This document shows, piece after piece, positions 55,098-64,000 of a DNA stretch of 64,000 nucleotides. Made by a program: the position numbers and the translations under genes. Where the stretch lies: assembly GCF_017875835.1 (NCBI RefSeq), contig NZ_JAGING010000001.1:2914001-2978000 (forward strand), written 5' to 3'. The DNA is from Psychrobacter sp. PL19. Lineage in GTDB: Bacteria > Pseudomonadota > Gammaproteobacteria > Pseudomonadales > Moraxellaceae. Numbering within the stretch: position 1 is the stretch's first letter; every line of letters starts with the position of its first letter. A model generated the notes under the pieces. It had not been told where the DNA came from and ran no database searches. It saw only the letters and a list, made by a program, of their open reading frames with translations.

Positions 55098-57839
55098 ATG
55101 AGCAACGCCGTGACAGCAGACCCATCAAATACTAATAGCGCTAATGACCTAGCCAGTGACACACTTATCAACAACAGCCACTATCAGCCGCAGATCATTG
55201 AAGCGCAGCAGCAAGCTAAATGGGCCACAGACAAGCGCTTTGAAGTGAGCGATGAGCCCAGTGATAAGCCAAGCCGCTACATGCTCTCTATGTTTCCTTA
55301 TCCAAGCGGTAAGCTGCACATGGGCCACGTGCGTAACTACACCATCTCCGATGTATTAAGCCGTTACTACCGTCTTAAAGGCTTTGAAGTTATGCAGCCA
55401 ATGGGCTGGGATGCGTTTGGCTTGCCAGCTGAAAATGCGGCTATTGCCAATCAGACACCACCTGCCGAATGGACGTTTGCCAATATCGACAACATGCGTG
55501 CTCAACTTAAACTACTCGGTTTGTCAGTGGATTGGTCACGTGAATTTGCGACCTGTAGCCCTGAATACTACCAATGGGAACAGTGGCTTTTCTTACAGTT
55601 ATACAAAAAAGGCATGGTCTACAAGAAGCTGGCTACCGTCAATTGGGACCCAGTTGACAATACGGTACTCGCAAACGAGCAAGTTATTGATGGTAAAGGC
55701 TGGCGTAGTGGTGCGGCAGTCGAAAAGCGCGATATTCCAATGTATTACTTTAAAATCACTGATTATGCCGATGAGCTACTTGATGATTTGGATCAGTTAG
55801 AGGGTCATTGGCCGGCTGAAGTGCTGACCATGCAGCGTAATTGGATTGGTCGTAGTGCTGGTATGGAAGTGCATTTCCCTTATAACCTCGCTGGTCAAGA
55901 CAATACCTTAGATGTATTTACCACCCGTCCTGATACCTTAATGGGTGTTACCTATGTCGCTGTTGCTGCTGAGCATCCGTTAGCACAATATGCCGCTGAA
56001 CACAGTGACGTCATTGCTGAATTCTGCGCGCTTTGCAAAAAAGGCTCGGTCGCTGAAGCAGATCTGGCCAAAGCTGAAAAAATTGGTATGGATACTGGTC
56101 TGACGGTCACCCATCCATTGACTGGCGAGCAAGTACCGGTCTGGGTCGCCAATTATGTGTTAATGAGCTATGGTTCAGGCGCAGTGATGGCGGTGCCAGC
56201 CCATGATGAACGCGATTATGAGTTTGCTGTCAAATATGACTTGCCTATTAAGCAAGTCATTGCTATGCCTGACGGTTATTTTGACGATGTCGCCGCGGAC
56301 GACGATAATCGTGCTTATACCGAACGTAATACCTTAGTGAATTCTGGCGAGTTTGACGGTATGAACTTTGAGCAAGCTTTTGAGGCTATGCTAGATAACC
56401 TTGAGCCGCAAGCGCTGGCCAATAAGAAGATTCAATACCGCCTTCGTGACTGGGGGGTCTCGCGTCAGCGTTATTGGGGCTGCCCTATCCCCATGGTCAA
56501 CTGTGAGCACTGCGGTACGGTTCCCGTTGAAGAACAAGACTTACCGGTAGTGCTGCCGACTAACGTGGTGCCCGATGGTCGTGGTAACCCTCTTAAAAAT
56601 ATTCCAGAATTTGTCAATACCAGCTGTCCTAAATGTGGTAATCCTGCTGAGCGCGAAACCGACACCTTTGACACCTTTGTCGAGTCGAGTTGGTACTATG
56701 CCCGCTTTGCCAGCCCGAAAGATGCTCTGAACATGGTCAATAAATCAGCTGCTAATAAATGGCTGCCCGTTGACCAGTACGTGGGCGGCGTTGAACATGC
56801 AGTCATGCATCTACTCTACGCTCGTTTTTTCCACAAGCTAATGCGTGATGAAAACCTAGTATCAGGAGATGAGCCATTTGCTAATTTAATGACTCAAGGC
56901 ATGGTGCTGGCTGGCACTTTCTACCGCGTTAATGCTGACGGCAGCACCACGTATTACTTCCCGCATGATGTCGATATCGACTATAACGAGCGTGGACATC
57001 CGATAACCGCCATCCTGAAAGCGGATGGACAGCCAGTCACGATTGGCAAAATCGAAAAAATGTCTAAGTCGAAAAACAACGGAGTTGATCCACAAACCAC
57101 CATTGACCAATATGGCGCAGACACCGTACGCCTTTATACCCTATTTACCGCCCCAGCCGATCAGACTCTTGAATGGTCAGATGACGCCCTAAAAGGCCCT
57201 TATAACTTTGTTAAAAAGGTCTGGCGTATTGCTAATGAACATATGCAAGCACTGACGGCGGCAAACTTGGATCTTGATACCCTTAATAAAAACACCCTTA
57301 ATCAAGACGCTTTGAGCAGCCAGACGCTAACTAATGAAGGCTTGGGCAAAGCAGCCAAAGATTTGCGCCGTAAAACTCATGAAACTATAGCCAAGATTGA
57401 TGGTGACCTTGGTGGTCGTTTGGCACTTAATACTCCAGTATCTAGCCTAATGGAGCTTGCTAACGATCTGGGAAGCTTCAAGGCCAGTAACGAGCAAGAC
57501 CTACAAGTCCAGCATGAAGCATTGATTGATTTGCTGATTATACTGTCAGTCTATGCGCCGCACGTTGGTGAGCATTTATTAGAGCAATTAGGTCTCGATA
57601 CCAAGACCCTCAGCTATCCCACTGTTGATGCGAGTGCTTTAGTGCAAGATACAGTCACCATGGTGGTGCAAGTCAACGGTAAGGTACGCGGCAAGATGGA
57701 TGTCGCGCCCAATGGCGATCCTGAACAGCTTAAAGTGCAAGCACGTGCTATTGATAGTGTGGCTAAGTTTATCACTGGCGAGATTAAAAAAGAGATTGTC
57801 GTTCCCAATAAATTGGTCAACATTGTGGTGATAGGCTAA
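55098..57839 (+). CDS. leuS: Leucyl-tRNA synthetase
   Basis: Charges tRNA-Leu; 913 residues from this start (E. coli 860). The HIGH motif appears as HMGH in SGKLHMGHVRNYT (about residue 70), the class I KMSKS as EKMSKSKNNGVDP near residue 655, and the editing domain as TTRPDTLMGVTYVAVAAEHP. An upstream ATG (55071) in the same frame would add nine residues; neither has a strong ribosome-binding site, and GAG lies about 7 bases before 55098. The N-terminal 35 residues are Asn/Ser/Thr-rich. The first gene of leuS-lptE-holA. Confidence 0.97.
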   Translation: MSNAVTADPSNTNSANDLASDTLINNSHYQPQIIEAQQQAKWATDKRFEVSDEPSDKPSRYMLSMFPYPSGKLHMGHVRNYTISDVLSRYYRLKGFEVMQPMGWDAFGLPAENAAIANQTPPAEWTFANIDNMRAQLKLLGLSVDWSREFATCSPEYYQWEQWLFLQLYKKGMVYKKLATVNWDPVDNTVLANEQVIDGKGWRSGAAVEKRDIPMYYFKITDYADELLDDLDQLEGHWPAEVLTMQRNWIGRSAGMEVHFPYNLAGQDNTLDVFTTRPDTLMGVTYVAVAAEHPLAQYAAEHSDVIAEFCALCKKGSVAEADLAKAEKIGMDTGLTVTHPLTGEQVPVWVANYVLMSYGSGAVMAVPAHDERDYEFAVKYDLPIKQVIAMPDGYFDDVAADDDNRAYTERNTLVNSGEFDGMNFEQAFEAMLDNLEPQALANKKIQYRLRDWGVSRQRYWGCPIPMVNCEHCGTVPVEEQDLPVVLPTNVVPDGRGNPLKNIPEFVNTSCPKCGNPAERETDTFDTFVESSWYYARFASPKDALNMVNKSAANKWLPVDQYVGGVEHAVMHLLYARFFHKLMRDENLVSGDEPFANLMTQGMVLAGTFYRVNADGSTTYYFPHDVDIDYNERGHPITAILKADGQPVTIGKIEKMSKSKNNGVDPQTTIDQYGADTVRLYTLFTAPADQTLEWSDDALKGPYNFVKKVWRIANEHMQALTAANLDLDTLNKNTLNQDALSSQTLTNEGLGKAAKDLRRKTHETIAKIDGDLGGRLALNTPVSSLMELANDLGSFKASNEQDLQVQHEALIDLLIILSVYAPHVGEHLLEQLGLDTKTLSYPTVDASALVQDTVTMVVQVNGKVRGKMDVAPNGDPEQLKVQARAIDSVAKFITGEIKKEIVVPNKLVNIVVIG

Positions 57840-57878
57840 GCACCTTAAGCCTTTTGATAAAAAATAAGGATAGCGATT

Positions 57879-58619
57879 ATGTCGTACAAACACCGAGCTA
57901 CGCAGTTATCATCAGCCGCCCAAAAGCAGAGGGTCAAAAAACATCCTGCACAAAAGATAGCTGTAGCGGTACTCGCTGTAGTGCCAATGATTGTGGTACT
58001 GGGTACGACTAGCATCTTGACCGGCTGTGGCTTTCAGCTACGTGGTTACGATACCCCCTTGCGCTTTGATGTCGCGAAGACCGCGGTTATTATTGAAGAC
58101 AATCGCACCTCATTTCCACTAAAGTTACCTTTAACACGGCGCCTAGAAGCATTGGGAGTCGATGTGGTCGACAGTATGACGCTGCTGGAAAACACCAGCA
58201 ACCCTACTGTCAACAACAGCGCAAACAATACCAATGCGGAGCAAATTGCTATTATTAGGGTCAATAACGTGCGCTTTAAGCGTTATGAATTGGTTGGTGT
58301 TCTAACAGAAATTCGACTGGCCTTGTCAGCGGATGTCAGTTATCAGACGGTGCAAAACGGCCAACCTGTCACCTTGACCAATCCTATTCAAATTGAGCGC
58401 AGCTATCAGTATAACGAAGCCTCGGTCAGTACTGATGACCAACAAGGCGACCAGACTCGTGACTGGCTGTATGAAAGCTTAGCACGCCGTATTACCGATC
58501 AATATGTCGCGCTCAGCCTACCCAAGGTTGCCCCTACTAATGCCAATCAGTCGTCAACCCTTATCAAAAACCCTGCAACTGCAGCAGAAGTGACAACAAT
58601 TATCGCGCCTGACTCTTAA
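57879..58619 (+). CDS. lptE: LPS-assembly lipoprotein LptE
   Basis: Outer-membrane lipoprotein that plugs LptD during LPS insertion; 246 residues. The lipobox is ILTGC with Cys50, followed by GFQLRGYDTPL, the typical LptE N-terminus. The first 26 residues form a long basic n-region (KQRVKKHPAQK) before the hydrophobic core, longer than normal, and no later Met gives a good signal peptide. AAGGAT lies about nine bases before the ATG. Placed between leuS and holA as in many gammaproteobacteria. Confidence 0.92.
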   Translation: MSYKHRATQLSSAAQKQRVKKHPAQKIAVAVLAVVPMIVVLGTTSILTGCGFQLRGYDTPLRFDVAKTAVIIEDNRTSFPLKLPLTRRLEALGVDVVDSMTLLENTSNPTVNNSANNTNAEQIAIIRVNNVRFKRYELVGVLTEIRLALSADVSYQTVQNGQPVTLTNPIQIERSYQYNEASVSTDDQQGDQTRDWLYESLARRITDQYVALSLPKVAPTNANQSSTLIKNPATAAEVTTIIAPDS

Positions 58620-58649
58620 TGAACTTATCTACTTTGTAGTACAACATTT

Positions 58650-59735
58650 ATGCAAGATACTTTTATTCAAGCCTATCCAAAGCTATTGCAACCACCAGTT
58701 GCAGTAGCAGGCTTGTGGCTGGCACATGGTGATGAACCGCTGTTACATCAGTGGCTCGTTGATGTACTGCGTCCACATTGGCGCGCGCAAAACTATGCGA
58801 TCAAGCGTATCGAGCTAATATCAGTGAAGAGCTGGCAAGAGGTCTTGTCTGAGCTGGGTAGCTTGTCATTATTCGATGATGCCAGCGCCTTAATTGTGAC
58901 GGGTAACCATAAACCGGATAAAGCCGTTATTACTGAGCTGGAGCGCTTTGCACAAGAAGCCCAAACGGGGGCGCATGGTCATAGCTTATTATGGTTGACG
59001 TCCAAGCAAGACCGCCGTGCCCAAAGCAGCAAATGGTTTGCTCCTTTTGCGCAATACGGGCACGTCATTGATTGTAACTTGTACAATGAGCAGCAGCGAC
59101 AGCAACTGCTCCAGATTCAAGCACAACAGTTCGGACTACGATTGTCACAAGAAGCGTGGCAACTATTGATGTCACATACCGAGCATTACTTGTTGAGTGC
59201 CTATCAGACCTTATGGCGATTGTCCTACCTGTTTGCGCCCAAGCTAGTCGCAAGCGGCAGTGACATCAGTGACGCCAGTGACAGGAGCGGCACTTCTACG
59301 GCAACGTCCAAAAGTATAGCGCTCGATATTACTGATTTACAAGCAGCACTGGTCAGCGACGCGCAGTTTAGTGTGTTTGATTTGTCCGATGCGATGTTAG
59401 CGGGTAATAGTGCACAAGTCGCGAAAATTATATTTCAGCTCAGAGCCTCCGATGAACCAACAACCTTAGTGCTGTGGGCGATTAGCAAGGATATGCGTCA
59501 GATTATGGCCTTACTCGATGGCCAAGACCCGCAAGCGTTAGGAATTTGGCGTAGCAAACAAGGACTATATCAGCAGGCTTGTCGTCGGCAGTCAAAAATA
59601 CAAACGGCCCAGTGGCCTAAGCTTATTTATCACTGTGACCAAGCCATTAAAGGTATTGTGCGCCAACCAGCATGGGAACTGTTGTTGCAAGCGGCGTTAG
59701 AGTTATCAGGAAAACGTTTATTTATGGCTAAATAA
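58650..59735 (+). CDS. holA: DNA polymerase III delta subunit
   Basis: Clamp-loader subunit that opens the beta clamp; 361 residues (E. coli 343). GLWLAHGDEPLLHQ near the N-terminus, SLFDDASALIVTG and LLWLTSKQDRRAQSSKWF are the family blocks. A Ser/Asp/Thr-rich insert lies near residues 203-225 with repeated DISDASD. No strong ribosome-binding site; 30 bp after lptE, so it is probably translated from the leuS-lptE-holA transcript. Confidence 0.92.
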   Translation: MQDTFIQAYPKLLQPPVAVAGLWLAHGDEPLLHQWLVDVLRPHWRAQNYAIKRIELISVKSWQEVLSELGSLSLFDDASALIVTGNHKPDKAVITELERFAQEAQTGAHGHSLLWLTSKQDRRAQSSKWFAPFAQYGHVIDCNLYNEQQRQQLLQIQAQQFGLRLSQEAWQLLMSHTEHYLLSAYQTLWRLSYLFAPKLVASGSDISDASDRSGTSTATSKSIALDITDLQAALVSDAQFSVFDLSDAMLAGNSAQVAKIIFQLRASDEPTTLVLWAISKDMRQIMALLDGQDPQALGIWRSKQGLYQQACRRQSKIQTAQWPKLIYHCDQAIKGIVRQPAWELLLQAALELSGKRLFMAK

Positions 59736-59939
59736 ATATGGCTAGCGGCTGCTTATTTTTGGTATTCTTTAATCTCAGCCATCCTTACGCCACTTATTAG
59801 ACTGAGTTTGTTAGCAGCCTAGCAAACCGCTTCCAGCCTCTTTCTACCTTGACCTTTCGTAAATTAATTACCATTCCTTTTTGGGGGATGGCGCCTTTAC
59901 TACACCTATATTTGATTTAATTGTAATTGGATTGTCATC

Positions 59940-61271
59940 ATGCGCAAAATCAGCAAAAAGTCTGCTATTAAGTGGGGCATCATAGCCTTAATCGTCTTAG
60001 GGTTAGCGGCTTTGGCCTATAAAACCTTTAAGCCCAAAGAAATCCAGCCTAACTATCTCACAGCGCTGGTTGAGATTGGCGATATCGAAAATAACGTGAT
60101 GGCATCCGGTAAAGTCAAGGCCCTAAATACTGTTGACGTCGGCGCGCAGGTATCTGGTGAGGTCAAACGGCTATTTGTTGAAGTGGGCGACCAAGTACAA
60201 AAAGGTGACTTAATCGCACAGATTGATCAAGTCACCCAAAAGAATAACTTAAGCAATCAACAAGCCAGCCTTGACCAAAGTGAAGCGGCTCTGCAAAGCG
60301 CTCGCGCAGAAACCTTAAGTCGAGAAGCCGGCTTAAAAAGTGCTTTTGCTGATCTTGCCAGCCGCCAGTCTGAGCTAAAACAAGCTCAATCTGATTTCTC
60401 GCGCTTGCAATCATTAGTCGCTATCGATGCGATCTCACAGCAGGAGTACGACACTCAAGCCACTCGTATTGATACCGCCAAAGCCGCGGTTGCCAATGCG
60501 CGCGCTGCTATCGATACTGCTAAGGCGGCGATCGCCACCACAGCGGCTAATATCAATAGCCAGCAGGCTGCTTTGCGCAAATCACAGACCAACGTCGATA
60601 CTGCCCAAGAAGACCTCAGCTACACCACCATTCGCGCGCCAATGTCCGGTACAGTGGTCTCGATCACTACCGAACAAGGAACAACCGTTAATGCCAACCA
60701 GACCGCGCCTACCATTGTCACCTTAGCGGATTTGTCAGTTGTACGCATCAACGCCCAAATTTCTGAAGCAGACGTTATCAACGTTAAGGCAGGGCTACCC
60801 GTTTATTTCAATATTATTGGCAATCCTGATAAAAAGTATGACGCGATACTTGAAGCGATTGAACCGGCCCCTGAGCGTATTAGTGACACCAGCTCAACCG
60901 ATGCCGCTATTTACTATGTGGGCTATATCGAAGTACCCAATACTGAGCGTCGCTTTCGTATTGATATGACCGCTCAAGTTTACATCGTGGTCAATCAAGC
61001 CAAAAACGCCTTATTGATTCCTTCCGCTGCCTTACAAGCTGCGGGTAATGCTAAGAAATCTGATAATACGACTGTTGCTAATGACCCAGATTCAGGCGAA
61101 ACCATGGCTAAAGTACGTGTGCTTAAAGCAGATGGCGAGGTCGTGGATCAACTTGTAACCGTCGGGATAAACAATCGCGTTAGCGCTGAAATCATAAGTG
61201 GTTTAAATAAAGGCGATGAAGTGATACTAAGCGAAGAAGGTCCGGCGGAAGATGGCAAAGGGCGGTTTTAG
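59940..61271 (+). CDS. macA: MacA-type periplasmic adaptor
   Basis: Adaptor for a MacB-type ABC transporter; 443 residues. One N-terminal membrane anchor (residues 12-28), then a lipoyl half-motif (VDVGAQVSGEVKRLFVEVGD), a Gln/Ala-rich alpha-hairpin, the second lipoyl part (TTIRAPMSGTVVSI) and a beta-barrel region. ATPase-stimulating contacts with MacB are known for the family. macB follows 110 bp downstream. The start is ATG at 59940 with a weak GGATTG before it. Confidence 0.93.
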   Translation: MRKISKKSAIKWGIIALIVLGLAALAYKTFKPKEIQPNYLTALVEIGDIENNVMASGKVKALNTVDVGAQVSGEVKRLFVEVGDQVQKGDLIAQIDQVTQKNNLSNQQASLDQSEAALQSARAETLSREAGLKSAFADLASRQSELKQAQSDFSRLQSLVAIDAISQQEYDTQATRIDTAKAAVANARAAIDTAKAAIATTAANINSQQAALRKSQTNVDTAQEDLSYTTIRAPMSGTVVSITTEQGTTVNANQTAPTIVTLADLSVVRINAQISEADVINVKAGLPVYFNIIGNPDKKYDAILEAIEPAPERISDTSSTDAAIYYVGYIEVPNTERRFRIDMTAQVYIVVNQAKNALLIPSAALQAAGNAKKSDNTTVANDPDSGETMAKVRVLKADGEVVDQLVTVGINNRVSAEIISGLNKGDEVILSEEGPAEDGKGRF

Positions 61272-61381
61272 CGGTCACCCCTAAGCAGTAATATTTAACT
61301 GTATAGGGTAAAAAATGACCCAGTGAGCGTTTCGTAGTAGCAGGTGATCTTTGATATTGATTGATATAGGTAGCAGGAAAG

Positions 61382-63397
61382 ATGACCAACCAAGATCCTA
61401 TCTCTAACACCAAGACTGATGTAATTGATGTGATTAACGTCCCATTAATGCAGGTCAAAGGGCTGATTAAAGAGTTTAAAGCAGGCGAGCAGACTATTCG
61501 TGTGCTAGATGACATCAATCTAACCATTAACCACGGTGAGATGGTCGCTATCATTGGCCAGTCAGGCTCTGGTAAGTCTACCTTAATGAATATTCTAGGC
61601 TGTTTGGATCAAGCGACTGCTGGCAGCTATAAAATATTTGGTCAACCGGTCAGCCGCTTAGAGGCTGACGAGCTGGCCAAGCTACGCCGTGAACACTTTG
61701 GCTTTATTTTTCAGCGTTATCATCTACTGGGTGATATTAGCGCTCGTGATAACGTGGCGGTACCAGCAGTATATGCTGGCATGGATGGCCAAGCACGCAA
61801 CCAACGTGCCGAACAGCTGCTATCAGGCTTGGGATTGTCAGACAAGGTCAATAACCGTCCAAGCCAGCTGTCTGGTGGACAGCAGCAGCGGGTCTCTATC
61901 GCGCGGGCATTGATGAATGGTGGCGACATCATCTTAGCCGATGAGCCGACTGGTGCGCTTGACAGTAAGTCTGGCGACGATGTGATGAAGATTTTGCAAG
62001 ACTTAAATGCACAAGGCCATACTATTATTATGGTTACTCATGATCCTCTTTTAGCGGCTCAAGCTGAGCGAGTGATTGAGATTAAAGACGGCATTATTAT
62101 TGCCGACTATAAAAACGAGCACTATCAGCAAACGCAAGCGCAGCCTGAAGCAATTTTGGATCGCCATCGTAAAAGCGCTTTTGGCAGCTTTGTCGACCGC
62201 TTATTCGAAGCCTTTAAAATGTCCTTACTGGCCATGCGCGCTCACAAAATGCGCACCCTACTGACCATGCTAGGTATTATCATCGGTATTGCCTCAGTAG
62301 TATCTGTCGTGGGACTGGGCAAAGGCTCACAAGCGCAAATCTTGACCAGTATTAGCTCCCTAGGTACTAACACCATTACCCTCTCTGACGGCTACCCATA
62401 TGGCGACCCTAGACGCCAATATAACGATGACAATCTGACTCCGCAAGATGCTCAAGCAGTGGCCGATCAACCCTATGTCATCAGTGTCAGTCCACAGATT
62501 AATAATAATATTGATGTGCGCTACCGCAATGTGCAAGAGGCAGCAAGCGTCAAGGGAGTCGGTAAAGACTACCTGGACGTAACGGGCGAGACGCTAGCTG
62601 AAGGTCAAGGCTTTGATGAACAAAGCATCTTGCGCCGTACTCAAGATATTATTATTGATAGTAGCGCCAAACGAACCTTTTTCCCTGATAATGCCAACCC
62701 CATCGGTGAAGTATTGCTGATAGGCAGTGTACCAGGACGAGTGATTGGGGTATTAGCGCCTAATGATAGCGGGTTTGGCGGTGGCGTAGACTCACCGACC
62801 CTATATATGCCTTACACCACTATGATGTCACGGCTCATAGGCAGTGCTTATATCGAAAGCTTCGTGGCACTGATTGATAATGATATTTCTTCCTCTGCTG
62901 CTGAGACTGCTATTGCTAGACTGATAGAAAGTCGCCACGGTACGGATGACTTTCGTATTCGCAACTCCGACTCCATTCGCCAGACCATAGAATCTACGAC
63001 TACGGCGCTTACCCTACTGATTTCATCTATTGCGATTATTTCCTTAATAGTCGGCGGTATCGGGGTCATGAATATCATGCTGGTATCAGTCACCGAACGC
63101 ACTAATGAGATTGGGGTGCGCATGGCCGTAGGTGCACGCCAAAGTGATATTATGCAGCAATTTTTGATTGAAGCTATATTGGTCTGTATTTTAGGAGGCC
63201 TGCTCGGCATCGGTTTGGCATTTACAATTGGTGAATTAATCAACCGTGTTGGTGGTGATAGCTTTAAAGTTATCTACTCGTCAACATCAATTATTGCCGC
63301 CTTTGTCTGTTCAACGCTCATTGGGGTGATTTTTGGCTTCCTACCCGCTCGCAATGCAGCCAAACTTGATCCTGTTGAGGCCCTTTCTAGAGATTAA
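61382..63397 (+). CDS. macB: MacB-type ABC transporter
   Basis: Type VII ABC mechanotransmission exporter, 671 residues. The N-terminal ATPase domain has Walker A GQSGSGKST (about residues 59-67), signature LSGGQQQRVSIARAL, Walker B DIILADEPTGALDS and the switch His in MVTHDP. A first membrane helix near residue 295 (TLLTMLGIIIGIASVVSVVG) leads to a periplasmic domain, then three C-terminal helices with IGGIGVMNIMLVSVTERTNEIGVRM. AGGAAAG directly precedes ATG. It lacks a channel gene nearby; it may use the RND channel of this window. Confidence 0.96.
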   Translation: MTNQDPISNTKTDVIDVINVPLMQVKGLIKEFKAGEQTIRVLDDINLTINHGEMVAIIGQSGSGKSTLMNILGCLDQATAGSYKIFGQPVSRLEADELAKLRREHFGFIFQRYHLLGDISARDNVAVPAVYAGMDGQARNQRAEQLLSGLGLSDKVNNRPSQLSGGQQQRVSIARALMNGGDIILADEPTGALDSKSGDDVMKILQDLNAQGHTIIMVTHDPLLAAQAERVIEIKDGIIIADYKNEHYQQTQAQPEAILDRHRKSAFGSFVDRLFEAFKMSLLAMRAHKMRTLLTMLGIIIGIASVVSVVGLGKGSQAQILTSISSLGTNTITLSDGYPYGDPRRQYNDDNLTPQDAQAVADQPYVISVSPQINNNIDVRYRNVQEAASVKGVGKDYLDVTGETLAEGQGFDEQSILRRTQDIIIDSSAKRTFFPDNANPIGEVLLIGSVPGRVIGVLAPNDSGFGGGVDSPTLYMPYTTMMSRLIGSAYIESFVALIDNDISSSAAETAIARLIESRHGTDDFRIRNSDSIRQTIESTTTALTLLISSIAIISLIVGGIGVMNIMLVSVTERTNEIGVRMAVGARQSDIMQQFLIEAILVCILGGLLGIGLAFTIGELINRVGGDSFKVIYSSTSIIAAFVCSTLIGVIFGFLPARNAAKLDPVEALSRD

Positions 63398-63642
63398 CAG
63401 CAACATGCTAGATTTTTGATAATAACTTAAAAATTTCAGAATATAGACGACAAGTAATATCTTATTAAAGCGGCTGTTTTTAGCACCAATTACACTTATT
63501 TCAAGCTGCGGGGTTGTAATTATCACAATAATATATATAATGTGCTCTCACGTTTAGAGATACAAATCATTTAAACAGTGAACCAAGCTTATTGTCTGTT
63601 TTAATAGAGTGTTAAGCTTGTAGATGTACGGGACTTATTAAC

Positions 63643-63751
63643 ATGTAAGTTCACTTGCGCTCAAGTAGATAGCTTACTTGATTGCAACGTTCTAACAAAA
63701 TCCTATTTGAAGGATTTTGACTTGCGAAGCTAAAATTGCATGCAATTTTTA
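63643..63751 (+). ncRNA. Candidate structured RNA unit 1
   Basis: Hairpins: TTGCGCTCAAGTA/TACTTGATTGCAA (63655-63687), AAAATCCT/AGGATTTT (63697-63718) and the palindrome AAAATTGCATGCAATTTT followed by T (63732-63750). The first 93 bp match the unit at 63773 with about six substitutions. A plus-strand small RNA with a terminator-like end is plausible but unproven. Confidence 0.35.
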
Positions 63752-63772
63752 GTTTCCACAGAATTTACGAAA

Positions 63773-63881
63773 ATGTAAATTCACTTGCGCTCAAGTAGAT
63801 AGCTTATTTGATTGCAACGTTCCAACAAAATCCTATTTAAAGGATTTTGACTTGCAGAGCTAAAAAAGCAGTGCTTTTTTT
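63773..63881 (+). ncRNA. Candidate structured RNA unit 2
   Basis: Same arrangement as unit 1: TTGCGCTCAAGTA/TATTTGATTGCAA (63785-63817), AAAATCCT/AGGATTTT (63827-63848) and a new hairpin AAAAAAGC/GCTTTTTT with a T-run (63862-63881) that resembles a terminator. It ends only 13 bp before the tRNA-Lys. Confidence 0.35.
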
Positions 63882-63893
63882 ATACGCTCTTCA

Positions 63894-63969
63894 GGGCCGT
63901 TAGCTCAGTTGGTAGAGCAGTTGACTTTTAATCAATTGGTCCCGCGTTCGAATCGCGGACGGCCCACCA
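63894..63969 (+). tRNA. tRNA-Lys(UUU)
   Basis: A 76-base cloverleaf: acceptor GGGCCGT/ACGGCCC, D arm GCTC/GAGC, anticodon stem GTTGA/TCAAT with loop CTTTTAA (anticodon TTT), T arm CCGCG/CGCGG with loop TTCGAAT, and an encoded CCA end. Confidence 0.98.
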
Positions 63970-64000
63970 TTTTTAGCTAGATACTTATTATGTATATTGC

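Larger units (their letters stand above)
63398..63893. other. macB-tRNA-Lys region with two structured units
   Basis: The 245 bp after macB show no terminator I recognise. Two 93-bp near-identical units lie 130 bp apart (63643 and 63773), each with two conserved hairpins and a third variable hairpin. No ORF. Confidence 0.65.

Noticed and set aside
63643-63969. Integration site of a genomic island at tRNA-Lys
   Set aside because: The direct repeats lie upstream of the tRNA and do not copy its 3' end, and no integrase gene is visible in the window.

Overview
The window is one chromosomal segment of a gammaproteobacterium of the Moraxellaceae, most likely Psychrobacter. The reasoning rests on gene content and style: a 13-gene nuo operon with fused nuoCD, proteins carrying many Asn/Asp/Ser/Thr-rich insertions, AT-rich intergenic DNA with short tandem repeats, and a leuS-lptE-holA cluster. 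The genus is an inference from recalled protein families; no search was run. Most of the window is ordinary housekeeping sequence; the accessory part is two insertion sequences, a dispersed palindromic repeat family and several unexplained structured intergenic stretches.

Layout. 1-8053: 3' part of nadB (cut by the window edge), a LysO-type lysine exporter, three tandem OmpA-like lipoproteins with calcium-type Asp repeats, and two paralogous ubiquinone-pathway FAD hydroxylases. 8713-13023: phoH-like ATPase, ybeY, an MscS channel (opposite strand) and an unrecognised 259-residue protein. 13284-30762: minus strand, fpr and then nuoN to nuoA (complex I, 16.5 kb). 30763-33494: a long non-coding stretch, lolA, rpmA and rplU. 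33971-42145: ispB and a three-gene RND efflux operon (adaptor, pump, outer-membrane channel). 42412-45931: hemB and rep. 46015-47281: an IS3-family element sitting inside a copy of the palindromic repeat. 47455-50270: mgtE followed by a TnpB-only IS605-type element. 50378-54698: dut, a phosphomannomutase-like gene, argB, a small membrane protein gene and an ArsC/Spx-like gene. 55098-59735: leuS, lptE, holA. 59940-63397: macA and macB. 63894-63969: tRNA-Lys(UUU), preceded by two near-identical 93-bp units that each can fold into the same hairpins.

How the genes fit together. Complex I passes electrons to ubiquinone, whose ring is hydroxylated by enzymes like the two FAD proteins and whose octaprenyl tail comes from IspB. 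LolA and LptE serve outer-membrane assembly. The RND operon encodes a complete tripartite pump, and MacAB, which has no channel gene beside it, could share its outer-membrane factor (inference).

Most interesting signals: the tandem structured units before tRNA-Lys, where a base change keeps a pair in the proposed stem; the ~138-154 bp palindromic repeat with at least six copies plus fragments; the orphan TnpB with intact catalytic residues; a promoter with a 20-bp spacer and an operator-like dyad before the RND operon; and the three lipoproteins whose OmpA domains appear to have lost the peptidoglycan-binding Asp.
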